A stretch of DNA of 64,000 nt from Conoideocrella luteorostrata (Eukaryota; Ascomycota; Sordariomycetes; Hypocreales; Clavicipitaceae), in NCBI GenBank assembly GCA_032433595.1, contig JASWJB010000013.1, positions 232,431 to 296,430 of the forward strand, given 5' to 3'. The notes under the pieces were generated by a model that worked only from the letters and a program-made list of their open reading frames with translations, was not told where the DNA came from and did no database searches. The translations under genes were made by a program, and so were the position numbers. Shown here piece by piece: positions 12,376-25,441 of this stretch (positions are counted from its first letter, which is position 1; each line of letters begins with the position of its first letter).

Positions 12376-13363
12376 CTTGATGTTCGTAGATGCGAGGATA
12401 GTAATTCTCAAGGGAAAGAAATCACAGGCAGCAAAGAGACGCTTGTGCAAGATAGGATGTGGAGGGAATTGAGAGAGTTCAAAAAGGCGTCGAGCATTCT
12501 TGGGTGTGGACAAATTCAGCAACTAGAAAGAAAGTGTGGCTTGCGTCTGAGTCTGCGTCAACGCCAGCAACCTTTGTCCCTCTACTTTGTAGCAAGTCCG
12601 CTTCTTGGCCCTCTACTCAGTACCGCTCTACGCTACTTCTACCCAAGCCCAAAGTCTCTCATCAAAGGATGTAACATGCCATGTTCGGCGGCTCCTCCGC
12701 CCCCAAAACAGCCGCAAGGGCCGGGTTTGAATGCCAGATAAAGCTCAAGCGCTCATCATCTGGCAAATAGCAGGCCACTTTACGTCCAGTATTGGGGATA
12801 CCAGCCACAAAACTTTTAGGGAGACTGTGGCGTAGCCTCCAATTTTCTTCTTTTTTTTCCCTCGCTTCTAGCACTGCGATCGGTCCAGCGCCTCGGAGCC
12901 CGTCGGAGTTGCGTACATGCTCACCGAGCCGAGGATGGCCGCCAAGGTGACTGCAAGGCTGACAGGGCCTGAGCCACCAGTAGCCGAATTGCCAATCGTG
13001 GCGCGACATAAACTCACGCCACAGAAAGTAGCCTTGTGTGGCTGGTGATAATTCAATTGTAACTCGACGTCTGCGGAGGAGGGCTACTCCACGAGCTCAC
13101 GTCACCGCGTCACAATACACTACACAGTGTGGTTTGGCTTGCCCAAATCGCATCTCTCATCCGCAATCCGTCGTCTGAAATCACAAGTATACTGTGTACG
13201 AATTTCTCCGGCTACTAGCGAACTTCAACCCCACTATCGCAACATCGATCGGTAGCATTCGGTGTCGTTTCATGCGATCGATGCCTTGACGTGCGACCTC
13301 GGATATCATTGATAGCATGCGGCACTCTCCCGAATGAAACGCTGCGTTTCTCAGTAGCCCATC
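12376..13363. other. Divergent promoter region between IDH2 and SEC5
   Basis: About 1 kb separates the two ATGs. A pyrimidine-rich stretch lies at 12840-12868, and the SEC5 side is rich in short palindromes such as CGATCGAT (13256-13282). No TATA box stands out, as expected for housekeeping genes. Confidence 0.45.
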
Positions 13364-16300
13364 ATGGCCGACTACGAACGAACCGTCCTGGAATTCTACC
13401 AGCTCCCAAGTGCATACCCTTCAGAGTGGCCGGCCGAGAAGGACCTTAACGAGGATCCCGGTGATGAGCAAGATACCAAGCAAGGGAGACGAAGATCCCG
13501 CTACGATGCCCTTGAATCTGCTTTCGGCGGGCGAAAGAGTTTCGCTGATGGGCAGGGCGGCTTGGGTAGTCTCGTGCAGAAAGACGAAACAGACCCTTTG
13601 GGAACCTCTGATAGCGTTGTACGGGCGTTGAGACAACTGGGTTTGCCGGTACAAGACGATACCCGGTTGAGTACGTCCTTTAGTAGCTACTCATTGAATC
13701 TAAAGAGAGCTATCATACTAATTATGTGGTTGTGCAGGAAATCGTTTCTTGCTCTCCTCGACCACATTTTCCCCGGCGCTTTTTCTCTCTCAAATGCACT
13801 CAACCGCGGATACCCAGACCTTACTTCAAGGTCTTGATGTTCTTTCGCAATCTATTGACCAGAAATCGGCATCACTTAAGGTCCTTGTAGAGAGTAACTT
13901 TGAACGCTTCGTCAAAGCCAAGGCAACCATTGACAATGTCTACAAAGAAATGAAGTATCGCGGCGTTGACCCAATGCAGCAACGAGCCTCCGGTCGCCAT
14001 TCACGGCACACTAGCCGCACAAGTTTTGGCCGCAGCAGTAGTGGCAATCTCGGCCTCAACAATCCTCTCACACTTCCCATGTCCGATAGTCGGAAGAAGA
14101 ACGCGCTAGTCAAGGAAAGCGAATATGGCGTCATGGGTATCAAGGCACCACTGCTGGATGTGTCTGCCAAGGCAGAGGATGTTTGGGGGCCTGCATTGGG
14201 AGGTCGCGAAAAGGAAAAGCATTTGCGAAATGTGTCGCGTCATTTGAATGATTCTAAGGAGTACGTGGAACTCAGTGCCGTCGTGGCGGACAGCATCAAG
14301 CGAAAAGACTATGAATCCTTAGTCGAGAGCTACAACCGGGCAAGGAAGTTTGCCGATGACGCCAGGCGGCTGTCCAAGGACCTTAACGGGCGGTCGCCTG
14401 AAGACTCGCAGCTTTATAAGCTGGTTCTTGCAGCGCGCATGTGGAACGATGTTGATCAGCAACTGCAAAGCTTCAAAAAAGATGTATGGAAGAAGCTCAT
14501 ATCTCTTCACTCCTCGAGATCAGAAAATGCGGGAGGTAGACAACAGGATCAGCATATGGAGCTTATTAGCCTACTCCTCGAGTTAGGAGTTGAGGATAAT
14601 CCCATTTGGGTGTGGCTTCTCAGCAAGTACGACCACTTGAAGAGCAAGATGCAAAGTACCGCCGACCGCACCAAGGTTGAGATCGAGGTCCTTCGCCGCA
14701 GACTTGCTAACAGCGAGAAGCCGGAGTCACATATACTGGCATCATATCTCCAAACCCTGGATCGTCAGTCTATAGAAGGAAATCTTGCTTCGTCGGATTC
14801 AGTAGATGTTATTGAGCTTTGGGACAAGATGCTAGCATTCTTAGCCAGCCTTGTTTCCTCCCAGGGGATACTCGGAGAGCTCTTGGAATTCTGGCAAACT
14901 GCTGAGGGATTCATTAACGGCAACACGCAACGGTCTCTTCCGTTTGGCTACAATGGAGAGTCTCGCAGCCATCACCAACTCTCTCCGCAGGCTGTGAGAG
15001 ACTTAGAAAAGGGCATGACGGAATTAGTTGAGATTTTGCGAGAGCACGTCCATACTTTCTTTGTGGAAATGCCCCCTGAGGATATTTCCCTTCTATTCTC
15101 GCCATTGCCGCCGTCTCCACATTCTCCAGCAGGCTCGGCGCTCACACCTACATCGCTACGAGATCCCAGGTTCAACTTTGATTCCAACAACCCCCCGCCC
15201 CCGTCTCCCACAAGAGGCGAATCGTGGGACAAGCTCGCCTTCTGGCCTCCATGGTCCAACTCCATCAGCGGTGTAGAATACCTGTCCAAGATGTTGGCGC
15301 TCGTCGGCTCAGGGGCATCCGAGATGGCCAGCCTCGGCCCTATTGCATCTGGTGACACCCGCGTAATTGAGCAGCTAAAGTCTCTAGTTGGAGCATCTCG
15401 AGAACGCTGTGTGACAGCCCTTTGCGCTGCATGGAACCGCGATGCAGAAAACATCAAGTACGTGGAGGATTGGCAGCGCCCTTCCGACTCTGGAGATGTC
15501 ACACGCATGCCGGCTACTTTCTCTGCTTTTGAAGGAGCCCTGCTGTCAGGCATGCAAAAGATCCTATACATCCCCGATGCCATAGAGAAACCCGGAGCGG
15601 GCAATATCGTTCTCCCACCATCCACGAAGCTCCTGCAAATGGTTCGCAGCCAATATGTTACCACGTTGTATAAAGCGCTGAGTGGAATGGTAGAGAATGC
15701 TGAGCGATCTCTAAAGAAGAATGACGAGGAGTGGGGTACGTCACAAGATGTACTTCCGAGCTTTGTCCCGAATTCTATTATGCGCAAGAGTACTCTCGAT
15801 GCAGGTGACCGAGTACGTTAAAATCCCAACCCCCCCTTCTTCACCACCGTTCTATCTCAACCTTATTCTAACCACGATTCTAGAACATCCGCATGCTCCT
15901 GACCCTAAGCAACCTTCAAGCTCTCCGCTCCCAAGTAGTCCCCAGCCTCAACTCCCAATTCGAAAATGCCTTCTCAGTCAAACTCACCGACGAATCCAAA
16001 ACCATCCGCGACGTCCTCGGCCAAATCGACGCGCGCCTCTTCCAATCCTACACGAAGCAATCCATCGAAAAGCTACGTGAGATCATCCAAGCCGGTCTCT
16101 CCGCCACTGATTGGGCCCCTGCCACAGACACGCGCCCATCAACCGCCAAGCCCTACGTCTACGAAGCACTCCTCGCTCTTGTCCTCGTCCACTCTCAACT
16201 ATCCACCACAGCGCCGTCGCTTACGCCCCAAGTCCTCTCATTCTTACTTGAACAGACCTCCATGCAGCTGCTGGAGGCATTCCGCCAAAGGCCGCGCTAC

Positions 16301-16582
16301 TCCCTCGAGGCGCTCATGCAAGCCACCCTTGATGTCGAGTTTATTGCCCAGACGTTATCTCACTACACCACTGACCGGGCATCGGAGCTGCAGAGCCAGG
16401 TTTACCAGGAACTGGATGGAAGGACGGATAATGATGCTCGGGCTAGGCTGCAGAGCGAACTGCCCGAAATGAGGAGCGTGCTGAAGAAGTTGAGAGAGGC
16501 AAGTAAGAACGAGTTTGCGTGTTTTAAGAAGCCAAAGCGGTCGGGGCAGTCTTCTGCGAAGGTGGTGGATGCCTCGAGCTAG
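13364..16582 (+). CDS. SEC5: Exocyst complex component Sec5
   Basis: Three exons (13364-13670, 13738-15812, 15884-16582) encode 1026 residues, close to the 971 of yeast Sec5. The conserved N-terminal region reads FYQLP, then DPLG, VVRALRQLGLPVQDD, NRFLLSS and HSTADTQTLLQGLDVLSQSIDQKSASLKVLVESNF across the first splice site. It continues into the coiled-coil/CorEx part (FVKAKATIDNVYKEMK) and a long helical C-terminal body. A Ser/Pro-rich loop (residues about 555-595) is typical of filamentous fungi. Sec5 is a subunit of the octameric exocyst, which tethers secretory vesicles to the plasma membrane at hyphal tips, where it works with Sec3, Sec6, Sec8, Sec10, Sec15, Exo70 and Exo84. The last intron lies within GDR-NIRMLLTLSNLQ. 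The start was chosen as the first ATG followed by the conserved N-terminus. Confidence 0.93.
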
Positions 16583-17078
16583 GTATTATTGTAAATGTCG
16601 ACTTGATGAGTACATGATGATGGTCTTGGTTGATAGATGTGGCATAACTAAGTGTCTTGGACTTTTATTATCCACTTGAGAACACATTCTGAAGCATTTT
16701 GTTTCTAGCGCTATGTAATGCAACATACTTGTTCTCATTTTGAAATCTAAAGCCCCGCTTGCGCATCAAATTCTCCATCTACATTTTACCAGTACCGTGA
16801 AGAATGACAAAGCCCGTTTTTGAGGTACCAAACGCCCCACATGTTAAAAGCAATAGTACTCCGAGGTATCATTTTGCGTCCGTCCATCGTTATCCATTAT
16901 GCGTAAGTTGCCCTTATTTCTCTTGATTCGTAACATTCAGCAAAAGTTCTCAGACCGCGGCGTTAGGTAGTAAGAGGTGCGAGCAAAACATGAGTTCCAG
17001 GGAGCGCGAGTCAGCGGGTGAGAATTGCGAACCACGCTGGCGGGTTTCAATAGTATCATCTATGCAAAATAACAACAG
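16583..17078. other. Convergent 3' region between SEC5 and the zinc-finger factor
   Basis: The stretch is AT-rich in its first half, holds both 3' UTRs, and has no open frame worth calling. Confidence 0.5.
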
Positions 17079-19214
17079 TCAGTCATTCGGCTTTAATTGA
17101 CAAAGAGTCGGCGGGATCAATGGTAAAATCTTACAATCCATGTCAAGGCTCTGAAAGTACTTGACAATGATGGGATCTTGATCCTGCGTTGACAATTTCC
17201 CCGCTGCATCTCGACATGTTTGCGGAAGAGCCTTTCGTATTCCCAGGAGCATCTTGATCAATCCTGCCAGATTACCGCCCTGTTGAGCAAATACACCAGG
17301 GTCTCGCTCGAGTGGCCACCCTGGACGTAAGTGATCTTGTTCCCAGGCTTTGAAGGCCCATGTTGATTTCTCCACACAATTCAGAAAAATGAGAGATGTG
17401 AGGTAGATATGAAACCCAACTTTGGTTTTGCTATCTGCCAATTGTCGGTCCATGAGGTTCAAAAGGGCCTTTGAGGTACTGTTTGCCTTGCGCTCCGCCG
17501 CGGCGTTCAATTGCATACACATCATCGTGTATATATCTGCATCGTTTTGGTTTTCTGCCTCTTTAATTGGCCTTCCATGTTCTGCGTCGGCACTGGGCTT
17601 TTCAGCAATGCTCCATTGTCTCTCGCGGTCGATACTTTCGACAAGACCCCATAGCTCCAGTGCCTTTGTAAGGAGCTCATTATCTGCTTCGGCTATCTGT
17701 TCTTTAGCGGTTTCAAGCGTCACCCTCATAAACTTGGATGGCTCGCGCTCGATAAAGAGGTCCAGGACTTCGCGCATGTACATTTCAACTTTGCCGGGGA
17801 CATCGTCCTTGTCTTGGTCGATCATAATGACTTGGTGTAGAGGTTCAACGCCTTCTTCCTGGAGAGGTCCAAGGACCGCCGCTGCTGCAGCTAAAACAAT
17901 GGTCTTGTCAGTTTCTGCGAAGTGGGATACTTCAACCACGGCGCCATTGTTTACCAGTTTCAGTTGCTCTTTGAGAAGGTTGATACGGTTCTGTGAAAGG
18001 ACGACCTGGACGCCCGCCGAGTATAGGTCAAGTTGCTCGTGCAACCGGGATCTGACGCATCCCGTCATCCAGACTCGCGGAGAGAGAACCTTACGGCAGG
18101 TGTCACACGGCGTACCCTTGCTGCAAATCTTGCGCAGAATTCGGCATCGAATACAGGCTCCAAGCTTCCGGACCTCCTTGACTTCTTGGCGCCTGGCCGC
18201 TGTAAATTTGGATCGGAAGTGTCGGGAGCGCCCGTTAAGCACTCCCGCGCTCGTATCCATTCGCACACCTCCCCTATTCATCGGAAGAGGTGCCAAAGGC
18301 GGGGTTTCACTGAGTATCCGCGCTGGCGACGTCCTTGCCAGGTAGGTCATTTTGCCCCAGGGTTGGCTAGAGTTGTTATCAACAGCCATGATATCTGCAT
18401 TTTCAACCGCCACTGCAGAGCTATCTGCCACAGAAGGAGATGTGGGTGTAGCATCGCCATTGACGAGCTGTGGGTCAAGAAACGAAGGGTTCAGGCGAGC
18501 CGCTGCAGCTACCGCCACCGAGATATTAGCCGCATCGGGAGACGATTCGTTGGCCGGCAGGAGTGCCTGGAGTCTTTCTTCTGGAGAGAGTTCTGTGGCA
18601 GTCGGCGGAGGAGTTTGAAAGGCAGCTGCATCTAAGAAAATGTCAGTGTTCTCAGGTCGACGTCATGACGGCTGAACAATTGCAGGCTCCCCTTTCTTAC
18701 TGTTGGCCTGAGCTCGACCAGTCTCATAGCTAGTCGGGGGATTGTCCAACGTATATTGTTCCTGGAGTTCGAATCTTTCCGTGCAATGCGCGCTGCCTGT
18801 TTGAGCCTGGGCAGGCTGGTTCTTGTTCGCACGGTTGTTCTCATTAAGGTCAACTTGGCGAGATGCCTCTGCAAGAGTTTCCAACGCACTCCAACCTTGG
18901 GGTAGGCCACTTGGAGAGGAAACCTGCTGACCGGTAGCCTGAGCAGCGGCTTGGACGGCCTGCGCCTGATGGTGTCTTTCAGCAGCCGATCGAGCGTGGG
19001 TAATGCCGTGAAGTTCGAGGCATGCTCGCATGCGTTCCGAATCCGAGATGGCAGGGCATTTTTTGGTGATATGAGTGGTCAAGCTGTCAATACGACCCTT
19101 AGGGAAGTTTTCGCCACATTGCTTGCAGGTATGAGGATATCTGTTGCTATTATCGTTCAGTTTAGGGCCGCGCTCGAAGTATTCGAGGATCAGAGGGTTC
19201 GGTCTGCGTCCCAT
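17079..19214 (-). CDS. Fungal transcription factor with a BED-like finger and a Zn2Cys6-like cluster
   Basis: Two exons (19214-18701 and 18631-17079) encode 688 residues. The intron starts GTAAGA and ends TTTTCTTAG. The N-terminus (MGRRPNPLILEYFERGPK) leads into C30-x2-C33-x14-H48-x4-C53, a BED-like C2HC finger. A second cluster, C331-x2-C334-x6-C341-x5-C347-x2-C350-x12-C363 (CIRCRILRKICSKGTPCDTC), resembles Zn2Cys6, but the last spacing is longer than the usual 6-9 residues. It is preceded by a basic stretch (RSKFTAARRQEVKEVRK). An Ala-rich and Gln-rich linker joins the two fingers, and the C-terminal half is helical and acidic without a recognised fungal_trans motif. It is probably a sequence-specific nuclear regulator; targets are unknown. 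Confidence 0.8.
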
Positions 19215-20664
19215 TGCCGTCGAGGAGCGCAGTCACACGCCGGTTTATGCAGTCGGGATGCAACTCTCACGGCTAATACGGCCGCGATCCCGAAAACAGC
19301 CAATAATGCGCAATATTGACCCTCGGAAAGAGTCGATTGGTAGATTCCTGTAAGCGTTCTGTATTGTGGTATTGATGGTGATGGGAGTATGGCGGGACAG
19401 ATTCTGCCTTTGTTGACCGACAAAACTTTTCACACCGCCTAGCATTGTCGGATCCACAATATTCCATCACACAATTGGCCACGTTTAGGTCGGGATCAAA
19501 AGTCGGTGTCCACCCAATTTAGCCAAGTGGGGCTTTTACGTCGTGACGTTCAGGAACCTGCAAAATTGAGCAGATCATCAAGTACCCTGTATGACAAAAG
19601 ACAAGAGGCAAATTCCAGTGTGAGCAACCAAGCTTTATGAGTATTTGCTTCCTCCATTTATTTTCTTTAGTTGAGAATTATAAGGCATTCAGATATCCGA
19701 TCTTCATAATATCCCTGTTGTGCATGCGATTTTACGAGCCAACTCACGAATATGAATTTGTCAACGATGAACAAAACTGTGTAAAGAGCCAGCTTGCTAC
19801 CACTCGAGGTCTACAACGAATAATTTCTACACACCTACAAGACATCCAGGAAAATACCCGCATTTATTTGTCAATATCAAATCTGGAAACTATTCAGTAA
19901 AGTGTCTCGTCGCAAAGGCTGGCTCGGTAGATGAGGCAGTCACCGTCATCACAAATAAATGAGAACCATGACGACCTGTACCATGCCAGTTCTGGACGTA
20001 GACACGGAGGCGCAATACCTGTTGGAAGCTATTATACAGGCCTGGTGGCACGTGGGGATCGCCTGCTATGTGGCGTCGATGATTATTCGATGCCTTTGCA
20101 ACTACCTAATGACTCAAGGGGTAAGAACATGTGGTAGACGGTGAGCCATCAATGATTGTACAGCCCAACGCTATATTCCGTATTTTATTGTAGCTGTGCT
20201 CATTATCAATGTTTCTATTTTTGCAGCTCTTTACAAGCACACAAACAATGTCACCACGGAAAGTTGCAGACATTCCGTCACACGTTCGTTTCCCTAGTTA
20301 CCCCCCCGCCCAAAGTCATATCCCCGCGCAGGTACTCCATACGGAGGATATAATTAGTTTGCTGACAATCCACGCTGACACCACCCCCAGCGAATAATCT
20401 ATCAGCTGGCTAAATAGCAGTAAGCACCCTAGCTAGCTCTTATGAAGTACGGAGGACAGCCGAAAATTTATCAGCATCACAGGGATTGTACTAAGACTGT
20501 ACTCCGTACGGAAGTACGATTGTAGTGGATATTTATATCCGGACCTGCACTAGTTAGTGCGTCGTGGCATGCATATAAGGACCGGACCAACCAAATGTTT
20601 GGCCCGTAGCGAGTACTGCGCATACTTTGCATGCATTGCCGCTTCTGTTACGTTTGGTATCATC
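19215..20664. other. Divergent region between the zinc-finger factor and GH92 mannosidase
   Basis: About 1.45 kb, AT-rich in 19620-19900. It contains one exact TACTCCGTA motif at 20500-20508 plus near copies at 20336 and 20446. No coding evidence is seen. An in-frame ATG at 20569 could extend the mannosidase N-terminus, but 20665 gives the better signal peptide. Confidence 0.45.
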
Positions 20665-23318
20665 ATGGGTAATGCAGTGGCTTGGACACTTTTGGCAGCA
20701 ATTACTGCAGCTGCTTCCTCGGCCGATACACCAGACTTGGCAAAGTATGCATTGACGAATGTGAGTGAATTGCAATACGCAACCTCGTTAATATTGATGG
20801 CGGAGAAGAGAACGACGACCAGTGTTCGAACACCGTCTAATTTCATGCATCATACAGACCGGCTCCATCAATGGCGGAAATACATTTCCCGGTGTCTCCA
20901 GGCCCTTGGGTATGGTGAAGCTCGGCCCGGATTTGTACACTGGCAGTGACTCTTACTCTGGATACCAGCCTACGGGCAACTTTACGGGCTTCACTATGCT
21001 CCACGAGAGCGGTACTGGTGGCGCGCCCAAATATGGCGTCGTCTCGCAAATGCCTGTTGTTGGCAAGGTCGCCAATCCTCTGAGCAATGCTATGAATGAT
21101 ACCCGTGCAAAGCCGGATGTCACAGAAGTGGGATACTACAAGGCGAGTCTGGGGTCGGCCACCGTGCTGGAGATGTCGGCCTCCAAGAAAGCTGGCATCT
21201 TCAACTACACGTTTCCAAAGAATGATGAGTTGCACGTGTTAGTCGACGTGTCCCATGTTCTGTCGTCGTATCGGGGACAGGGCCTGGAGCAACATTATCT
21301 TGCCGGAAATATCAGCGTGCAAAGGCAGGATGACAGCCACGTTTTCTATACTGGATGGGGCACATACGACAATGTAAGTGAACGAAGACCCCCTCCCGGG
21401 ACAATACCCAATGCATCCAAAATCCAGACATAGTTGACGACGCAATAGGGATGGAATAGAGCCGGCCCCTGGACCGTCTACTTCTGCGGCTACTTCGACG
21501 CCCCTTCCACATACAAAACCTTCCTCGGAAAGGATAAAACCTCCGACAAGCTTGCCGAATTCTCTACCACGCCTAGCTACCAGTCAAAGACCGCCCGTCT
21601 CGGCGCCCTCTTCAAGTTCAACCAAACTAGCGTGACTTCACGCGTCGGCGTATCTTTTATCTCCGCCAACAAGGCCTGCTCGAATGTTGACGCGGAAATC
21701 CCCAAAGGCACACGTCTGGATGATGTGCGGCTCGAAACGCGACAAGCTTGGAACGCAGAGGTCTTTGGCAAAGTAACCACTTCGGAAACCAATACGACAA
21801 AGCTGAACCAGCTGTATTCGGCGTTGTATTTCATGCATTTGCTGCCGACGAACAAGACGGATGAGAACCCGTTGTGGGAGTCGAGTGAGCCTTACTATGA
21901 TGATATATTTACGTTTTGGGATATTGTACGCCGTATTTCTCTCCCTGTCATTGATGAACAACCCCGGGATGTGGTGCTGATAAGTTGTAATAGTATCGTT
22001 GTACAACTGCTCTCCTTCATGTCCTCCAACCGACATATTATGAGGAGCTTCTCCGTTCTATGATTGACATCTTCCGCCACCAAGGCTGGGTTTCTGACGC
22101 CCGCTCATCCTTCTCCAATGGTGCGGTGCAAGGTGGCACCAACGGAGATAACGTCTTTGCCGACGCCTATGTCAAGGGCGTAAGAGGCAAAGTCAACTGG
22201 AACGATGCATTTGCCGCAATGGTCAAGAACGCTGAAGTCGAGCCACCGAACAACCATGATTCTCGCGATCCCACAGGCGGCACTGCCGAGGGTCGCAGCG
22301 CATTACCAGACTGGTTGAAATACGGATACATCACGCCAAAGTACTCACGATCCGTCTCTAGAGCCGTAGAATAGTAAGTTGACCTGGCTACCCGCCTTGC
22401 CGTTATCTCAGAGTCTTAACATCCCCCAGCTCCGTCAACGACTTCTCCCTCGCCGTCCTCGCGGCCGGCCTCTCTTCCGACACGTACACCAAATACTTCA
22501 ACCGCTCCCACAACTGGCGCAACCACTGGAATAAAAACATGTCTGCACTTGGCTTCAGCGGCTTCGTCGGCCCCCGCAACACTATGGGATTCATCTCCCA
22601 AGATCCCCTATCCTGCGGAGGCTGCTACTGGCGCGATTATTACTATCAAGCCCTCCCCTGGGAGTATTCCTTCAACGCTCACCACGACCTCCAAACGACG
22701 ATATCATATATGGGTGGGCCATCCACCTTCACAGACCGGCTTGAGATGACCTTCAAGCCAGGCGTGTATTCCGGCAACAAGCAATTCGGCAACACTCTCT
22801 TCAACCCGGGTAACGAGCCGAGCTTCACCACGCCATATCTATACAACTACGTAAATCGACAAGACCTAGCAGTCAAGAGAAGCAGGTTCATAGCAAAGAG
22901 TTACTACGCCCCCACGCCAGCCGGCCTCCCTGGCAACAGCGACGCAGGCGCTATGGAGTCATGGCTCTTGTGGAACATGATGGGACTGTATCCCATGACG
23001 GGACAACCAGTTTTCTTGATTGGGTCGCCATGGTTCTCGGACTTGACTGTTTCCCTGGGCGGTGGGAAAGAACTGAAAATCAAGACGAATGGTGGTGCGG
23101 AGGACGTCTATTTCGTGCAATCGCTCAAAGTTAATGGCGAGAAGTGGAATCAGGGCTGGCTTGAGTGGAAAGATGTTTTTGCGAACGGGGGTGTGCTGGA
23201 ATTTGAGTTGGGCGAGAAGCAGGTGAATTGGACCACAGGGCAGACGCCCCCTATGGTCGCGGGGATGAAGGAGGCGGATGCGAGGAAGGTGATTGAAGGG
23301 TGGGTTAGGGGGGGTTAA
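20665..23318 (+). CDS. Secreted GH92 alpha-1,2-mannosidase
   Basis: Five exons (20665-20760, 20858-21373, 21449-21925, 21994-22373, 22430-23318) encode 785 residues. The protein starts with a signal peptide (MGNAVAWTLLAAITAAASSA). The family 92 pattern follows: INGGNTFPGVSRPLGMVKLGPDL, FTMLHESGTGG, a jelly-roll N-domain, then an (alpha/alpha)6 catalytic domain. The latter has FWDIYRC, SNGAVQGGTNGDNVFADAYVKG, NHWNKNMSALGF, GPRNTMGFISQDP, the carboxylate-rich region around YYQALPWEYSFNAHHDL, and GNSDAGAMESWLLWNMMGLYP near the C-terminal active site. GH92 enzymes are Ca2+-dependent inverting exo-mannosidases that trim alpha-mannosides from N-glycans or yeast-type mannan. Many N-x-S/T sites support secretion. 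Likely role: nutrient scavenging or remodelling of glycoproteins. Confidence 0.93.
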
Positions 23319-23579
23319 AGGGAAGTGTTGAAATACGTGTAGAGCACATAAGCAAGATATCGTAGAGTAGCTCATACAAATCATCACATATGCGCGAGTG
23401 TTTCTGGATAGATATCTGGTATTTAAAGGTGCGGCGATGATGCTCATTATGAGATGCCAAATTGCGGAACCGGAAAAAAAAATTTGGTCGAATATTCCCT
23501 CGCTATCTATATGCTAATGGGCAAAACCAAGCGCCAAATATACGCGCACACTCAAACGAACATAGATTAGATGTAAAAT

Positions 23580-25441
23580 TCACTTGTCCGCATCCCAAAC
23601 GTTGCGAAATTCCTCGTTGTCGTCCACATGATATATGGGTGTGGTAACTTGTTTATTTTGTTCCTCGTCTGCAGCTGAATCACCCCATTGTCTCGTTTCT
23701 TCTGGTTTGGGACTTTGCACACTGGCTGACGCTTCATCTGCCGTAGGGGAAGCTGGAGGGCCATGCCCCAGACCCATGTCTGCTGGTTCAGGTTCAGGAT
23801 GCTTGACTACCTTCTTTGACTTCTTTTTCTTCTTAATGATGACTACGGGCTGGGGCTCCTCCACTTCTTGGTCTGGTGAAGGTCGAAGCTGGCTACTTGT
23901 TCTGGAGCCAGCAGGCGGTCTTGTTGGGCCAGTCGTCCATGCTGGGGATCTGCCGCCTCCGCTGTTTAGTGACGGTCTGTAACGTTTAGCAAGTGGCTCG
24001 TTCGCTGTGATGACGGGATACTGATCAACTCATTAGCTTCATCAATATCCTTATCGTTTCAAATGCAATGTCACTTACATTCCAGTCACCGTACTCTAGC
24101 TGTCGTGCCGAGCTGTAAAGGCGCTCCTCATCGTTATCAAGCTCGGGTTCATCAAATGTACCGTTTGTCTGATCACTGAACGTATTGCCTTGACTGGAGC
24201 TAGGTTCGCCAAGCAGTGGCGAGGTTACGTGGATATCCCCTGGAGAGGTTGCGTTAATTTCACCTTGTCTGGGCAGCCAATATTTGCCTTTGCCTCCCCT
24301 TTCATATCGCATGCCCTCTTGCAGTCTGGCGTAACGTGATTCGGAGTCTGCGTGCGCCATGACCTTATCTCCCGAGTCAAAGGCTCTGTATCCATATTCG
24401 TTTCCTTTGAAAGTTACTTTAGAATCTTGAATCAAATCCTTCCCACCGAAAGCATCTTTGAAAGCATGACCTAGTTGCATACGAGCAGATAGGATACTGT
24501 TATCGGCAAAGTCCTGCCACGAGAAGGCATACCAGTGGGCAACGGCGAATGCTGGCATCTCAACACATATCAAAGCGTCTTGAATAGCAGCTGCCAAGTT
24601 GACTCTCGTGTAACCTTCCACGTCGTCCGGAATGGCGCCAAGCCAAACGAGAATAGAGAGAAAGAAGCCCTGCCAGTAAGATGCGAAGATGATGAGCTTG
24701 ATACTGAGAAATTTGGGCACTGGCCGAAAGGGCATCAAATCCTGGTGCATGCAAACCCAGAAGAGACCCAGTGAATACAAGCTGACCGACACACTGATAT
24801 TGTATATGATACCGCTCCAAAAGTATCCCGATTTGGCACCGATGTAACCTTCTTGGTAAGTGCCAGTCACTTTCATGATAACGGCGGCGATAGCAAGAAT
24901 GGGTTTGAGCCATGCATATTGCAAGATGCCTCGCTTAATAGACAGAAAGGTATGAGGATCAGATATATCGACCTTGCGCAGCACGTGGTTCATTGGCCAC
25001 AAGTGCTGAACAGGAGCGCGGCCATGGGTCATAATAATCAACGCTCGTTCTCCGCCAAGGTAATTTATCAGAAGTTGAAAAAAAGTATATATGGTAAATG
25101 CTTCGTATATGTCTCTAATGGGATCGATGAATGAAGCAGCACTTAGAGAGACCATGCTCGTAAAGGACGCGATGGAGTAGATAGGAACCATAACTAAAAT
25201 TCGAATAACGTATCGTTGGAGTAAGGGCTTTCGATAATTCTTCGCCTGTAGCCATATTGACCTAGTTTAACATTAGTTTGGGGAATACATGACTTCTAGG
25301 TAGGCATCGTAAATACACAACTGATAGGGCGGTAGCTGCAAGAGAAGCAGCACCTGCTATCACGGTAGTGGCATATGTGAACTTTTGCCCCGTGCCTCCC
25401 CCCGAAGAGCTAGAGGTGGCGGTGAAGATGTCGAAAGACAT
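23580..25441 (-). CDS. TMEM184/organic solute transporter Ost-alpha family (DUF300) membrane protein
   Basis: Three minus-strand exons (25441-25317, 25261-24079, 24020-23580) encode 582 residues. Residues 20-300 form about seven hydrophobic helices with DUF300 hallmarks: WLQAKNYRKPLLQRYVIRIL, MVPIYSIASF, IRDIYEAFTIYTFFQLLINYLGGE, FGxK-like surroundings replaced by GAKSGYFWSGIIYN, and the late PAFAVAHWYAFSW. The long hydrophilic C-terminal tail has an acidic segment (PELDNDEERLYSSARQLEYGDWN) and, in the last exon, a polybasic run (IIKKKKKSKKVVKH). The family includes animal Ost-alpha (steroid/bile acid export) and TMEM184. The fungal members are uncharacterised or vacuole-associated, so no substrate is proposed. 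The first intron has a weak donor (GTATTT). The gene is divergent from the CSF1 homologue. Confidence 0.88.

Noticed and set aside
20569..20664. Upstream in-frame ATG for the GH92 mannosidase
   Set aside because: It would put 32 residues before the signal peptide that begins at 20665, and the added segment is not a better signal.
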